Shown here one piece after another: positions 34,001 through 46,700 of a stretch of 64,000 nucleotides of DNA; position 1 is the first letter of the stretch; every line of letters begins with the position of its first letter. The notes below the pieces were generated by a model. It saw nothing but the letters and a program-made list of their open reading frames with translations. It was not told where the DNA came from and did not search any database. The stretch is taken from positions 34,189 to 98,188 of the forward strand of contig JAQFWX010000128.1 in the NCBI GenBank assembly GCA_027605045.1. Reading direction: 5' to 3'. Position numbers and translations under genes: made by a program. Source of the stretch: Phallus indusiatus (lineage: Eukaryota > Basidiomycota > Agaricomycetes > Phallales > Phallaceae).

Positions 34001-35482
34001 TTAAATGCTCGCAACGAAGAGCTAGTTGAACTCAATGCCCAGATGGCCCGTCAGTTAGACTCGAATGATCGAGTAACACGGCCTCAACCAACTCGGATAG
34101 ATTCTTTGAACCCACCCGCTCCAAAAGATAACGCACCCGTTGTCGTTGTCGCTTCTACACCTACATCACCGCAAATGCCCACGTCTCCTACTCCGCACTT
34201 GTCGCCTATTCAAGATGACATTTCGAAATTTACTCCCAACGAGAAGAAAAAGAAAGCCAAGACGAGTAGAGACCATTTGAAGGCTATATCAGATGTGCTT
34301 ATGTCTGATAGGGAGACGACGAATAATAATACCAAGCACAACTTCCAGCACTATACCGTGCTTCGATCAAGGTGTGATCAATGCGGCGATAAGATGTGGG
34401 GTGCCCAATTAAGGTGTACCGGTGCGTTTTTTTTTTTCAGAAGTTCATCATTTGAAAATGATATGTGAACTCTAAACCTTTTTTTTATTAATTTAGCCTG
34501 TAATATTGCTTGCCACAGTCGATGTGTCGGTCACATCTCTTCTATTTGTACTGCGGATCCTTCCGCAACTGAACACGCATTGAGTACGGTTTTACGTTTA
34601 CGTGCGCAACTTCTTTTTTCATTCACAACTAACCACGTTCAAATAGTTCCTACCGTTTTTGGGCGTGAATTAATTGAGCAAGTCAGAATGGATTCTGCCC
34701 ATGAGCATCGTGACGTTCCTTTCATTGTGGAGAAATGTATCTTGGCTGTTGAGGCTTCCGGTACGTCTTCTAACGTCGAAAAACTATGGCAAACCAGAAA
34801 ACTTAGCTACTCACCTTTTTTTTTCATGATTCAGCCCTGGGTTACGAAGGTATTTATCGTAAAAATGGTGGTAGCTCCCAGTCCAAGGCCATCACACAAC
34901 TTTTTGAGCGAGGGAACTACAACGTCTTCGACCTCCAGAATCCAGAAACGTACAACAATGATATATCAAGTGTCACCTCAGTTCTCAAGTCGTACTTCCG
35001 ACAGTTACCAAATCCGTTGTTAACTCATGCGCTCCATGAAGCGGTTATTCAGGCAGCGATTTTGAGAGATCCCAATATGCGGTCTGACTCCCTTACTAGC
35101 TTAGTATACCAGTTACCTAGCGAACATTTCCATACCCTACGGTATCTCATGCTTCATCTATACCGGTATTTTTGCTTTCATGCTTTCAGGGATGAGATCA
35201 ATCAAGCTGACAATCATTTGCTAGCGTTCAAAAACATTGCGACGAGAACTTGATGAACGCGAGAAACTTGGGCGTCGTATTTGGACGTGAGTGTTCTCCT
35301 TCAGGCAAGAAGATATGTTCTCATTCAGCTATCGCCTTTTTTTTTCTCTGGGAAACACAGCGACACTGATGCGATCTAGCGATCCCAATCGCGAGTTCGC
35401 CGATATGGCAGGTAAAGCATTGGCAGTTGAATGGCTGATTGAAAACGCACCTAGCGTGTTCCGTGAACCCGATGTGGTATAG
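31051..35482 (+). CDS. LIM-C1-RhoGAP protein (Rga1-like Rho GTPase-activating protein)
   Basis: Start ATG 31051, stop 35480-35482. Two LIM zinc fingers open the protein: the first (CGGCG ... GDSYWHVQCFKCAKCDNRVS) requires a 24-nt exon, 31271-31294, which supplies the His of the zinc site. The second is CAVCKKPISHEAIMAGDESY through CxxCHNE. A 500-residue Ser/Pro-rich linker and a coiled coil follow (about 33240-34080). Then a C1 domain (HNFQHYTVLRSRCDQCGDKM ... CHSRCVGHISSIC) and a C-terminal RhoGAP domain: PTVFGRELIEQ, the arginine finger in GYEGIYRKNGG, LKSYFRQLPNPLLTHALHEA, LMLHLYR and NARNLGVVFGPTLMRSSDPN. Such proteins turn off Cdc42/Rho GTPases at growth sites. An in-frame 63-bp segment (31705-31767) is probably an intron. 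No break found. Confidence 0.93.
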
Positions 35483-35836
35483 GACATATATTATACATAT
35501 ATTGTGCTTTCTTTTTTGCTAAGTTATCTTGGTCCCTTTTGATTAGCTGTTCATTTCATTATTGCCTTTTCTTTTGTTTCCTTTTCTTTTTCGAACGATC
35601 TGGGTGTAATTTTTTTTATTCACTTCGATGGTTGGCGACAATGCCATCTGCTTTGGAATACACATGTAATTATCAATATGCCAATTTTTTTTAATCAGAC
35701 ATTCTACTCGAGATGAAATAAATGACAGGGTAACATTCATAAAACAGCAACTAGGAAAACTTTATATGTTACTCGTGTGAGTACATCATTCAAGAAAACG
35801 TAAAAAAAAGAAATGAGCATATTTAATGAAGGGCCG
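35483..35836. other. Convergent intergenic region (RhoGAP / SPE2)
   Basis: 354 bp, T-rich on the plus strand with several T8 tracts near 35540-35690. Consistent with two opposed 3' UTRs. No gene recognised. Confidence 0.5.
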
Positions 35837-37270
35837 TCAACGGAGCTCGAAGCTTGCGAAGGCTAAATCGTAACCCCCGAATTCATAATTAATTTTATCC
35901 GTTCGTTTATATCCTTTAGGTAAGAGAGCATCCTTGAATGCCTTTTGGGCGGAATCGACAGGCGCCTGGACGGTCCGTACGAAGGCATCACCATTCGCTT
36001 TACCGTTGGTTCCATTTACGACCCCATTAGCGTGTCCGTTCGCATGCCCATTAAGGAACCTGTGTTCGTCAAATGACTCATTGTCATTGCTTGATGTAAT
36101 GAACAATGTAAGCGATAAATTTCCCGGCTGGAAAATTTGAACAACACGTTGGATTAGTGTACGTAAATCCGGCAAACAGCTTTTGGAGCTGGGCTGATGA
36201 GAAACGGGAACGTTGCATTCAAAGCTGGCAAAGCTCCATCCTTCTTCTGGGGTGACATGAATTGTATAATAGCCCTCGTGATCCTCTCGAGGTCGGACGA
36301 GAGCGTTGGCGCTGTAACCGCACGGCATGAAAGCGAACGAGTCCAAGGTAGTCATATGCGCAGGGAATAAAGCGTCTATGCCGAGGTTGACAGATGTGGA
36401 CCGTCCTTGGGAAGCAGCATCTTCTTCTAATAATGTAGTATCCGAGTCAAAATAGAACGCCGAGCGTGCCTCGGAGGATAGTTTGGTCATGAGAATCTCC
36501 AGGGTATAATCTTGATCCATTTCCGCATCATCGCGGCCATGAGGCCTCTCCTCTTCGTGAACAGATTCATTCTCAGAAGTGTACGAGTTGTCACAGCTAT
36601 CGTCTGGATTCGTGAGGTAGAGCTGCCAGTGATCGCCGTTGACTTTTCCGACGGTATATGCGGCGCCTCGACCAGAACCAAAGATATTATCGAGATATTC
36701 GACTTCGTTGCGCCACCCTCTGTGAGGGCCTTGTTGACGATCTGGAAACATGAACGATTTGCGGGAATAAAAGCATCTATAAACAGTGTTGAAACCGCAG
36801 TAGAGTGAAGCTATCTCCAATATTCTCGGGAGACCGAAAAGGTTGAGTGTAGTTCCACATGTTTTAAGTATGAGTTTGTGCGGAAACACAAACAAAGATG
36901 ATTCACTAGATCAGAAAAAAAGGCATGAAAAGCGAAGGTCAAGTGAGCCCCGATACTTTCACGGACAGAGAAGTTGGGAGGTCCACCTGAGGAGATATGC
37001 ATCGACTTGATTGCCTTGGATAACATTCAAAACTTTACACTTGACAATATCGAGCACCTCTTCCCAAACGGACCTGTCTATGGAACGAAGACCGGTCTTG
37101 CCATTCGGGGTATCAGCAGGAGGGGCAGAACCTGCGCTGGGGAGAAACCAGATTTCGAGTAGCTTCTCCGGACCCTCGAACGGACAGACGTTGTTGTTGT
37201 CGGCCAATTGTTGGGAGTCGGTGTCGTAAACAACTGAGTCTGGAGAAGGGATGCTAGCGATATCCGACAT
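35837..37270 (-). CDS. SPE2: S-adenosylmethionine decarboxylase proenzyme
   Basis: Exons 37270-36987 and 36905-35837 encode 450 residues. The enzyme makes decarboxylated AdoMet for spermidine and spermine synthesis. The intron splits the codon of the Ser that becomes the pyruvoyl group: AYLLSESSLFVFPHKLILKT contains the (L/V)SESS self-cleavage site. Further blocks are CGTTLNLFGLPRILEIA, RCFYSRKSFMFPDRQQGPHR, NGDHWQLYLT, DSFAFMPCGYSANAL and YYTIHVTPEEGWSFASFECN. An Asn-Gly-His-Ala-Asn-Gly repeat before the C-terminus (around 36010-36060) is an unusual low-complexity insert. The start at 37270 is in the context of an overlapping uORF (see separate entry). Divergent from a DUF1279 gene by 216 bp. 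Confidence 0.95.
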
Positions 37271-37304
37271 GGTGCTCTGGGACGAAGGATGGGCCTTGTT
37301 GCAT
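37254..37304 (-). promoter_or_regulatory. Upstream ORF overlapping the AdoMet decarboxylase start
   Basis: An ATG at 37304-37302, 34 bases before the main ATG, opens a 16-codon frame (MQQGPSFVPEHHVGYR) that ends with TAG at 37256-37254. It overlaps the first 17 bases of the CDS in another frame. AdoMet decarboxylase mRNAs of mammals and plants are translationally controlled by polyamine-responsive uORFs of unrelated sequence. Presence in the mature leader is inferred. Confidence 0.55.
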
Positions 37305-37486
37305 GTGATGGGGGAGGGGGGACGAAAGGGAAATAAAAAATTTCGATTTAGAAGGATCCACTCGGCCCTTTTTATTTTCGAAGGGTCCTGCTGTAGTGTC
37401 ACACACAGCACACAGCACACAGCCGAGAATGTCACACTCAATATATATGTATTATGTAATTGCCGAAAGACTGACGACAACTCTCC

Positions 37487-38122
37487 ATGCTTCGTGTTCT
37501 TCGACTATTCACCAGGTCTGCCATTTCGCGACCAATACTGCCTACAACGCGTATCGCTCACGACCCACGAGGTCGACATTTTCTGTTTTCGCGATCTCCG
37601 TCGCCAGTGCATGTGCGATTGCTGTCTTCACCTTCACCTTCACCAGCACGGCCAGACGATGCCAGCAAACCAACAACCCTATCGGGCCGTCTCAAAACGC
37701 TCATCAAAACATATGGATGGTATGCGTTAGGTGTATACGTAGTTCTCTCTACCCTCGACTTTGCTGTCGCATTTGCCGGGATTAATCTTCTCGGCGCGGA
37801 ATACGTTTCACAGGCAGCGACGTCGGCCAAAGCATTCGTATTCGACTTGATCGGAAGATCACCCCCAGAAGACCCAGATCCATCTCACACTCCCACCACC
37901 GGTTCAGAGGGACTATATGCCATGCTCGTCCTTGCCTACACAGTCCATAAAACACTCTTCCTCCCAGTTCGCATCGGTTTAACCGCTGCTGTAACTCCTC
38001 GCCTCGTCAACTGGCTCGGAAAACGAGGATGGACGGGGACAGACGGAGCCCGCAGAGCCACTCGGGAAATTCGTGACCGAGTCAGACGGAACTCAGGAGA
38101 CTCGAACTCATCCGATCGTTAA
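37487..38122 (+). CDS. DUF1279 (FAM210-like) mitochondrial membrane protein
   Basis: A single-exon frame of 211 residues from ATG 37487. The N-terminus is Arg/Ser-rich without acidic residues (MLRVLRLFTRSAISRPILPT, later RLLSSPSPSPARP), a mitochondrial targeting pattern. The DUF1279 core is LKTLIKTYGWYALGVYVVLS then TLDFAVAFAGINLLGAEYV, and the second helix LYAMLVLAYTVHKTLFLPVR with IGLTAAVTPRLVNWLGKRGW. Relatives are FAM210A/B in animals and yeast Nat2. FAM210A affects mitochondrial translation; the fungal role is not established. The C-terminus is basic. A CACACAG microsatellite lies in the shared upstream region (37400-37423). Confidence 0.85.
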   Translation: MLRVLRLFTRSAISRPILPTTRIAHDPRGRHFLFSRSPSPVHVRLLSSPSPSPARPDDASKPTTLSGRLKTLIKTYGWYALGVYVVLSTLDFAVAFAGINLLGAEYVSQAATSAKAFVFDLIGRSPPEDPDPSHTPTTGSEGLYAMLVLAYTVHKTLFLPVRIGLTAAVTPRLVNWLGKRGWTGTDGARRATREIRDRVRRNSGDSNSSDR

Positions 38123-38269
38123 ATGTCGAAACGCATTACAATTCAAAATTGATTCAAATGAAGAGAGCATAAATTCACGGACGATTAAAAATTACTATCT
38201 TACACTCCCTACCACCTCTCACGTAACACTAATTTTTCCAATACCTCGAACGTTCTTTATAGTGTACAA

Positions 38270-38703
38270 TTAGGACGACAAGGGCGCTTCGTCCTCTGTA
38301 ATAGCGATGCATGCATAGTTTATGAGAAACTCGAGATCATCTACAATTCACTCACCATTAAGAATGCCTTCTTTGACAAGAACTTCAGGTTTAGGACGGT
38401 CGCGAATCGCGCGCTCAAGTTTATCCTACAACATCATCAGACATGCAGAATTGAAAAACACTGCAGGAAACACGACTTACTTCCAACTGAGACCTTTCAA
38501 GCTCAGCTTGTGCACTTTGCAAGGCTGGCGCAACGTTACTTCCTACATGGGCACATTGTTAAATGAATAAAACACAAAGGGATGTCACCAGACAACAGAC
38601 CTTTAAGTATGTTCCTGTCGACCAAGTCTTGTTTCTCTGGCCTAAGACTGAGCTTCCTCTCGAGCTTTTTGCGAACATCTGCGTGTTGTTCACTCGTCGT
38701 CAT
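38270..38703 (-). CDS. Small RPEL-repeat protein (two RPEL motifs)
   Basis: Start ATG 38703, stop 38272-38270, four exons, about 88 residues. The first exon encodes KKLERKLSLRPEKQDLVDRN then ILKG; the third encodes DKLERAIRDRPKPEVLVKEG then ILN. Both fit the RPEL consensus (L-x-x-K/A-I/L-x-x-R-P-x-x-x-x-L-x-x-x-x-I-L). A Gln/Glu-rich helix joins them and EDEAPLSS ends the protein. In animals RPEL motifs of MRTF and Phactr bind G-actin. The third exon must end at the GTGAGT at 38355 and rejoin after ATTACAG to avoid a stop. Actin binding here is inference. The gene is too interrupted to show as one open frame. Confidence 0.75.
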
Positions 38704-39215
38704 ATCTTCGGTGGATGATATGGAATATCCGAGTATTATGTTCTGTGGCGGATTGAATGGTCGTTGATACCGGTAATCCGTCGGTGTCTTTGAATGACCT
38801 TAATTACCTCAATCACGCATACACGTGATGGTCGTGATGGAGGATGACCGAGACCGGTCACAAGGTTTGGAAATGCATGGTTCATTGGTGCTGGTCAAGG
38901 TCGAGATCCTTGATAATTATGTCATGGCACATCACAAGGGGTCAGAGCTGTCAAGAGCTGTGCTTTCTCGTAACCGTGCTCAAATTAGTCAAGGGCCTTA
39001 AAACAGGCGAAACCAGGCGAAAACCAATCAGCGAGTTGGGAAGCGCGAATATAATTACTGTAACAATACAACAAGTCGTTTTACAACCATTACGTGAATC
39101 GCATAATCGTATCTCTCGGGAATGTTTTGGTAAACGTATCGTGATAGGTTTCACGACGAGGCTGTAAAATGAAATAATTCGCTCAATACGCTAATCTTTA
39201 TCTGTAAGAAGGCGA
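38704..39215. other. 512-bp intergenic region without a recognised gene
   Basis: Lies between the RPEL gene start and the RING gene stop, both on the minus strand. An open plus-strand stretch at 38844-39167 shows no domain or codon pattern that convinces me. I see no RNA gene. Confidence 0.45.
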
Positions 39216-41193
<1,978 letters not shown>

Positions 41194-41443
41194 GACAATG
41201 CGCTCAGTTCTTCAACATAAGATGATGGCCAATTGCGTCCTTCTCTCTCAAAGGTTCTGAAGCACTGACAAGAAGCAAGTGACTAGTGACGGCGTGGTGC
41301 ATAGCCCAGGGTCAATCAGGGTCAATCTGCATCCGCAGCCGGCACAAATTATGCCACCATTATGTAATCAATATTAGCATATCCTAGGCTGGATATTCTT
41401 TCTATCAAGTTCATTCACACTAATTACATCACAATCCTCGTCA
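41194..41443. other. Intergenic region (RING / aminotransferase)
   Basis: A 250-bp spacer between tandem minus-strand genes, containing the promoter of the RING gene. A near-duplicate GGGTCAATC occurs twice near 41308-41328. Nothing else noted. Confidence 0.45.
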
Positions 41444-43064
41444 CTATTTCTTTTCAACAGCTTCCAGCACGGCTTCCTTGAAAATTCTTACTCCTTCAGC
41501 CAATTCCTCTTTGGTAATATTCAGGGCCGGGATAAATCGGACGGTTTCGAAAACAGATGTCGTTAGAATGAGCAACCCCTTCTGCTGACATATCGCCGCA
41601 ACCGTGCTCGCCAATCCCGGAATGTCTCCTGCATTAGCACTGGGATCGTTTTCGGATTTTCCGGGAGAAGTGAACTCGAGTGCGGCCATCAGTCCTCTTC
41701 CGCGAACATCCGCAATGTACTTTCCTGTTTCTGGGGATGCCTTTAACTCGTTAAGGGCTTTGAAAAGCTCCGTGGATCTAAAGTTAAAGTTTATGTCACA
41801 TGGTCTAATCTTTCTTTTTCCTCAAAAAAAACGGACCTTTCATTTACGTTAGCAAGGATGTTTTCGTCTCGCATTACGTCCGCGCATGCTACTCCAGCCG
41901 CACATGCAACGGCATTACCAGCATATGTCCCACCAATAGATCCTGCGCCTTGTTTGTCCATCAATTCTTTCCTGCTGACAATTCCGCTCAAAGGAAAACC
42001 GTTTGCTATCCCTTTCGCCATCACCATAATATCGGGTCGAACACCGCTGTATTCAATCGCAAAGTACTTTCCTGCTCTGCCGAAACCACTTTGCACCTCA
42101 TCTATGATGAGCAAGATACCATGTCTGTCGCAAACTTTTCGTAATCCTTGTAAGAACTCCGTAGGTGCTGGTACATAGCCGCCTTCCCCTAGAATAGGCT
42201 CGATAATTATGGCTGCGGTGTCATCTGGTCGCGTTTGTTGGGATAGAACCAGGTCTAATTGCCAAAGCGATCTGCGAGTCAGTTCTTCTTCGGATGCTGA
42301 TGGCGTTGCGCTAAACTGATGCCAGTATGGGAAGGGTATGGTAAATACACCGGGCTATAGATGAATTTTAATCAACCAATCGGTACAGTTACTATGAAGC
42401 CGAAACACTATGTTACCTACCATTAATGGAAAGACCCCTTGACTGTAAACTGTCTTGCTCCTCGTAACAGCCATGGCACCGTAAGTTCGACCATGATAGC
42501 CACCTTTGTCGTCGTGAGTTACAAGAGCATTGTATGTTGATAAGAAAGCTACCAACCTTGCATACATATAATGTTCTGCCTTCCCGTAGCGGTTCGAGCT
42601 AATTTGATGGCTGCTTCTACAGCTTCAGAACCCGAGTTCCAGAAAAAGAATGTATCCAAAGAGGGATTGGGCATGACGGGTAGTAGCTTCTCGATCAGTT
42701 TAAGATACGGATCGTGGAAAGCAATACTGCACTGTGTGCTCATGAATATAGCATGAAGATCATTCGAGTTATCACCCGAGGTTTCTTACCTGGACATGAA
42801 CGACTTTGGAACATTGATCAGCCGCAGCCTTGCTCACTCTCGGATGACAATGACCTAGAAAGTTGAGTCGGCAAAAATTAAAAAATTAAGAACTAAAAAC
42901 GAACCAAGACTAGTAACGCCAATTCCACATGTGAAATCGAGCATTGTTCTCCCATCATGAAGTTGCACACGAGAACCTTTACCGTCCACAATAATCGCAT
43001 TCGCAGCACGACTAACACCTTTGGCAATGTGCCTTTGACCGAATTGCAAGATAGAAGATGCCAT
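41444..43064 (-). CDS. Class III aminotransferase, 4-aminobutyrate transaminase-like
   Basis: Start ATG 43064, stop 41446-41444. PLP-dependent fold type I enzyme. Seen in order: QLHDGRTMLDFTCGIGVTSL, HCHPRVSKAAADQCSKVVHV, FFWNSGSEAVEAAIKLARTA, GGYHGRTYGAMAVTRSKT, IIIEPILGEGGYVPAPTEFL, LLIIDEVQSGFGRAGKYFAI (Asp of the PLP ring), VMAKGIANGFPLSGIVSRKE (Schiff-base Lys), GGTYAGNAVACAAG and RGRGLMAALEF. The set fits 4-aminobutyrate or related omega-amino acid transaminases; substrate cannot be fixed by eye. An in-frame ATG at 43187 was rejected because a TATATATA box (43134-43141) lies between it and 43064. No mitochondrial leader is obvious. Confidence 0.88.
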
Positions 43065-43714
43065 GGTGGATGACGTTAAGCCCAAATGACTCGGACTAGT
43101 ACTTGACGTCACGGCGAACTCTTCAACATAGCGTATATATAGCTTTCTTTCACGGTCAGCGCCTGACACAAGAACCGTCGTGATCATATGACCAGCATAA
43201 AGTGATGATATTCATTTCGAAGTTTATAAATTAAGAACATCTGGCACGATTACATGCTTAAAATCCAATCCGAATCCATTTCAACTTCCATTTATCAATA
43301 CCTATCAATACTTGGTTTATCTTCGATCTCACGCTGTCAGTCAGGCACCATTGTGCTCGCGAAAAAATGTATGAATTTTAGTCAAGGGAAGACTCAGCTC
43401 TTTGAAAATAGCACATGAAAAGCAACATGTTTTCATATGGAAGAATATTGTCAACTTCATTAGCGTCTAACCAGAAAGAAAACAAAACGAGAACAGTATC
43501 ATGATGGTGGAATATAAAATCGCATCAGAGAAACAAAGCAACAGCAACCATGCGACGTCTCAGAAAAGACAGAAAACAAAGAGAAAGAGAAAAAAACTCA
43601 GTATAAATACGCGGCGGGTATAACCCCTTCACGACCTGTGTTTGGATCACGCGCATACCACCATCTGCATAACAGCATAAGCATATAGAAACAATGTATA
43701 TTCATACTTGACAC
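43065..43714. other. 650-bp intergenic region (aminotransferase promoter, RAX2 3' flank)
   Basis: Holds the TATA/CRE region at its left and presumably the RAX2 3' UTR at its right. The stretch 43480-43600 is purine-rich. No gene seen. Confidence 0.5.
43134..43141 (-). promoter_or_regulatory. TATA box of the aminotransferase gene
   Basis: TATATATA lies 70 bp upstream of ATG 43064, good spacing for a core promoter. A CRE-like palindrome TGACGTCA (43104-43111) lies between it and the start. Seen in sequence; function inferred. Confidence 0.5.
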
Positions 43715-46700
43715 TCACTCAGCATCTCGGTCATCCAAAACAACGACCTGATTCCCTGAGGACACTCGCAATTCACCCTCACGCTCACCATCGAACGAGT
43801 ATCGGACATGAGCCGGTCGAGAAACGTCGCCAGCAACTCGAGGGAAAGCCGCCTGTTCACTTTCATCTGTGATTGGTGATCTCGGCTGGTCTTCCCCTTT
43901 ATTTTCGTCGGTGTGAGGGCTTTCCAAACCTGCCCCAATGATCGCACTGCGGGTAGCAGCATTAATATGTTCTAGTAAAGAAGACGGCCTATGTAAACTG
44001 TCATCGTCGTAGTCGCCCGGCTCATATTTGCTTGCGAAAGTCTCCGGTTCGTGACGAGAGAACAATGTCCAGATTATACCAATGAGCAGCAATAAGAAAA
44101 CAATCGCCGTGGAGATACCAATCGAAATTAGGATAACGAGTCCGACAGATAAGAAATCTAAAGTAATATAGTCGGCAAAAGGGATCTTATGCCAAAAATA
44201 GATTTGTTCACTCACGTTTTTGTGCGAAGCTGAAGTTACTTAACGAATGGAACAACTGTGAAATAAAGCTACCACCACCAACGAATGATGAGGACACAAA
44301 GTAAGGGACATAGTTTTCACCATCGAATACGACCGAAGAGGCGTTTCCGAACTTGCTTAGATTGAGAGAGCCAGAAATGAGTAAAACTCGATCAGTTTCA
44401 ATAATACCATTAGCAGAATGTGTATCTTGCAGGGGGACTACGGCAAGTTGTGAAATCGTAGTTCCGTTGGCAAACGAGGGATCTGAAAGCACTGATAAGA
44501 TAATGTATGTGGATAAACCAGAATCTGTACCTAAATTATTCCATTTCTTTCCATTCCAAAACACCAAGAATGGCTCGGCGTTTTGAGATGATCTAGGATA
44601 TTTCAATACACGTTGAAGAGGTTGATGCAACATAAACTACTGACATTCCCGCAGCGAAAATACTGCTTGCATTGCCATTGTCAACAGCGAAAGCTGTAAC
44701 AGGACCGGGTATCTGAGAAGCATCTCCAACAGAGGACCAAGTGTTATTTGCGAAATTAAATGTTGCTACATTAGCCGGCGTTCCGTCAGTAAGTTGAATA
44801 GAGCCTGCGGCGACCAAGAGATTTGGATTGCTCTATTTAAATGCGAATGAGCTTCAATAAATTACCGGATACAAAGTGCATACCGTATAAGTAACCGTGG
44901 TTACTTGTCCGTCAATACCTGAACCAAGCTGATTCCACTGCTTTGCAGATGTATCGAATCGGCAAATGCTCTGACAGGGCTGACTACCAGCAGAAGAGAA
45001 CGTTCCTGCTACTACCACTATGTTCGACTCAAAAGGCGGTGTCGTAATGGACGCAACATCGACATTTGAACCTGAATTACCAGGTCAAAGCGTGTCAAGT
45101 TAATATATTGGACCATACTTACCTGCTAATGCTTGGAAAGAAGTAATCCATTGCTGCTGCTCAAGATCGTATATAGCAAAACCATTCGCATTACCAGATG
45201 ATAACGTGAATTGTCCACCGACGTATAGCGTGTTACCGATAACTTGTAAGGCTTGAACAGTACCATTTATCTGGCCACCACGGGTTCCGGCGACAGAAGT
45301 CTGACTTGGGTCATAAAACACAAGATTATTCAACGCAGAAGCTCCGGTTGAGGTCGTGAAGGTTCCACCGATAATCGTAGTTTCCGCGGAAGAGGTCGAG
45401 TTTGTCCAAAACGCACCTGCAAGAACAGCTGGGGACGTAATGTTCAAAGTCGGGACGGGTGGTGTCTGGCGGCGCCATAGATTAAGATCTCGACGTTGCA
45501 AGATAGATTCGGACGAGGATGCCTGCAAATCAGAGGCCAAGAGGAGAGCTAATGGTGTTATAATTGGCTGAGAGTTCTTCTGGTTTGCGTTTGAAACCAT
45601 GACGAGACCATCTGAACCAAATTCACTTGACGCGGAAACGGACCCTGCAGTATACTCGGTTCCCGACACAGAGCCATTAGAGACAAGCGTCATAGTGCCT
45701 TCCAAAAAGCCACCAGGACTGATCCAACGACCGCTTTGAATATCCCAGCTTGCTAAACCCCCTGCGTCGAAGCCGTCCGTGGAATTTGGCGCCGTTGGAA
45801 TGAAGGTGAAGTTACCTGCCACGTCGAGCCGTTGATTAACCAGATTGAGGGACTGAACGACACCATTAACGCCAGCAAGAAGAGGTATCCACTTGTTGTT
45901 TTGGATATCATAACTGACTACGCCCTGGAAAGCACCGTTTCCAGAGGGTGACGCAGTGTCGGTAAATGAACCACCGATATATAATGTCCCACCTGATACG
46001 ACAAGGGAAGTAACTGCACCATTTAAGCCACTATTTGACAATGAAGATAATGTATTATCTTGGAACGTGGCAATGTTGGCCATTCCGGATGACGTTTGGA
46101 AATCACCACCAATAAAAATCCCACCAGTGGAGTCTGTTGCAACTACGTTAACAGAACTACTGTTTTCTGGTGAACCGCCGCCCAACGCAGAAAAGAGCTG
46201 CAGACCAAGCGCGTCCGCAGGAGTCTCTGTGTTGTTAGGAATCAGCCCGGTAGCGTCGACGATGTTCGTATTGCTGAGAATCCACTCGAAAAACCCAAAC
46301 CCATTTGCAGAGTCGGTAAGAGAGAATCCTGAACCAGATCCAGCGGAGGCGGTGAAGTTTACCGAAACGAGAACTAACTGCACCCGGTCGGCAATTAATT
46401 GAAATTGCCCATTTAGACCAGTACCAACGGGTGAGTCCGCCAATTCCATCTGGATGCTGATTGTAAGATCGGGTAAGGAGGGAATAACCGGACCTCGATA
46501 AATTCCAGCGGTTGTATCAGTCTGCACATCTTGACGGACAACGGTAGTCACAGGTTGCAACCCCACACCAGGGAAAACAGTTACTTTCACGGAAGTACGA
46601 CTTGGGCAATCTTGCAAATCCAAGCAACCAGGAATAAGGAGATTGATATCATACGTTCCAGGGGCAGAAACATAGGGCATCCAAGTGACGCTGGGCGATT

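Noticed and set aside
43065..43187. N-terminal extension of the aminotransferase from ATG 43187
   Set aside because: A TATATATA box and a CRE-like site lie inside it, and the predicted extension lacks a targeting pattern.
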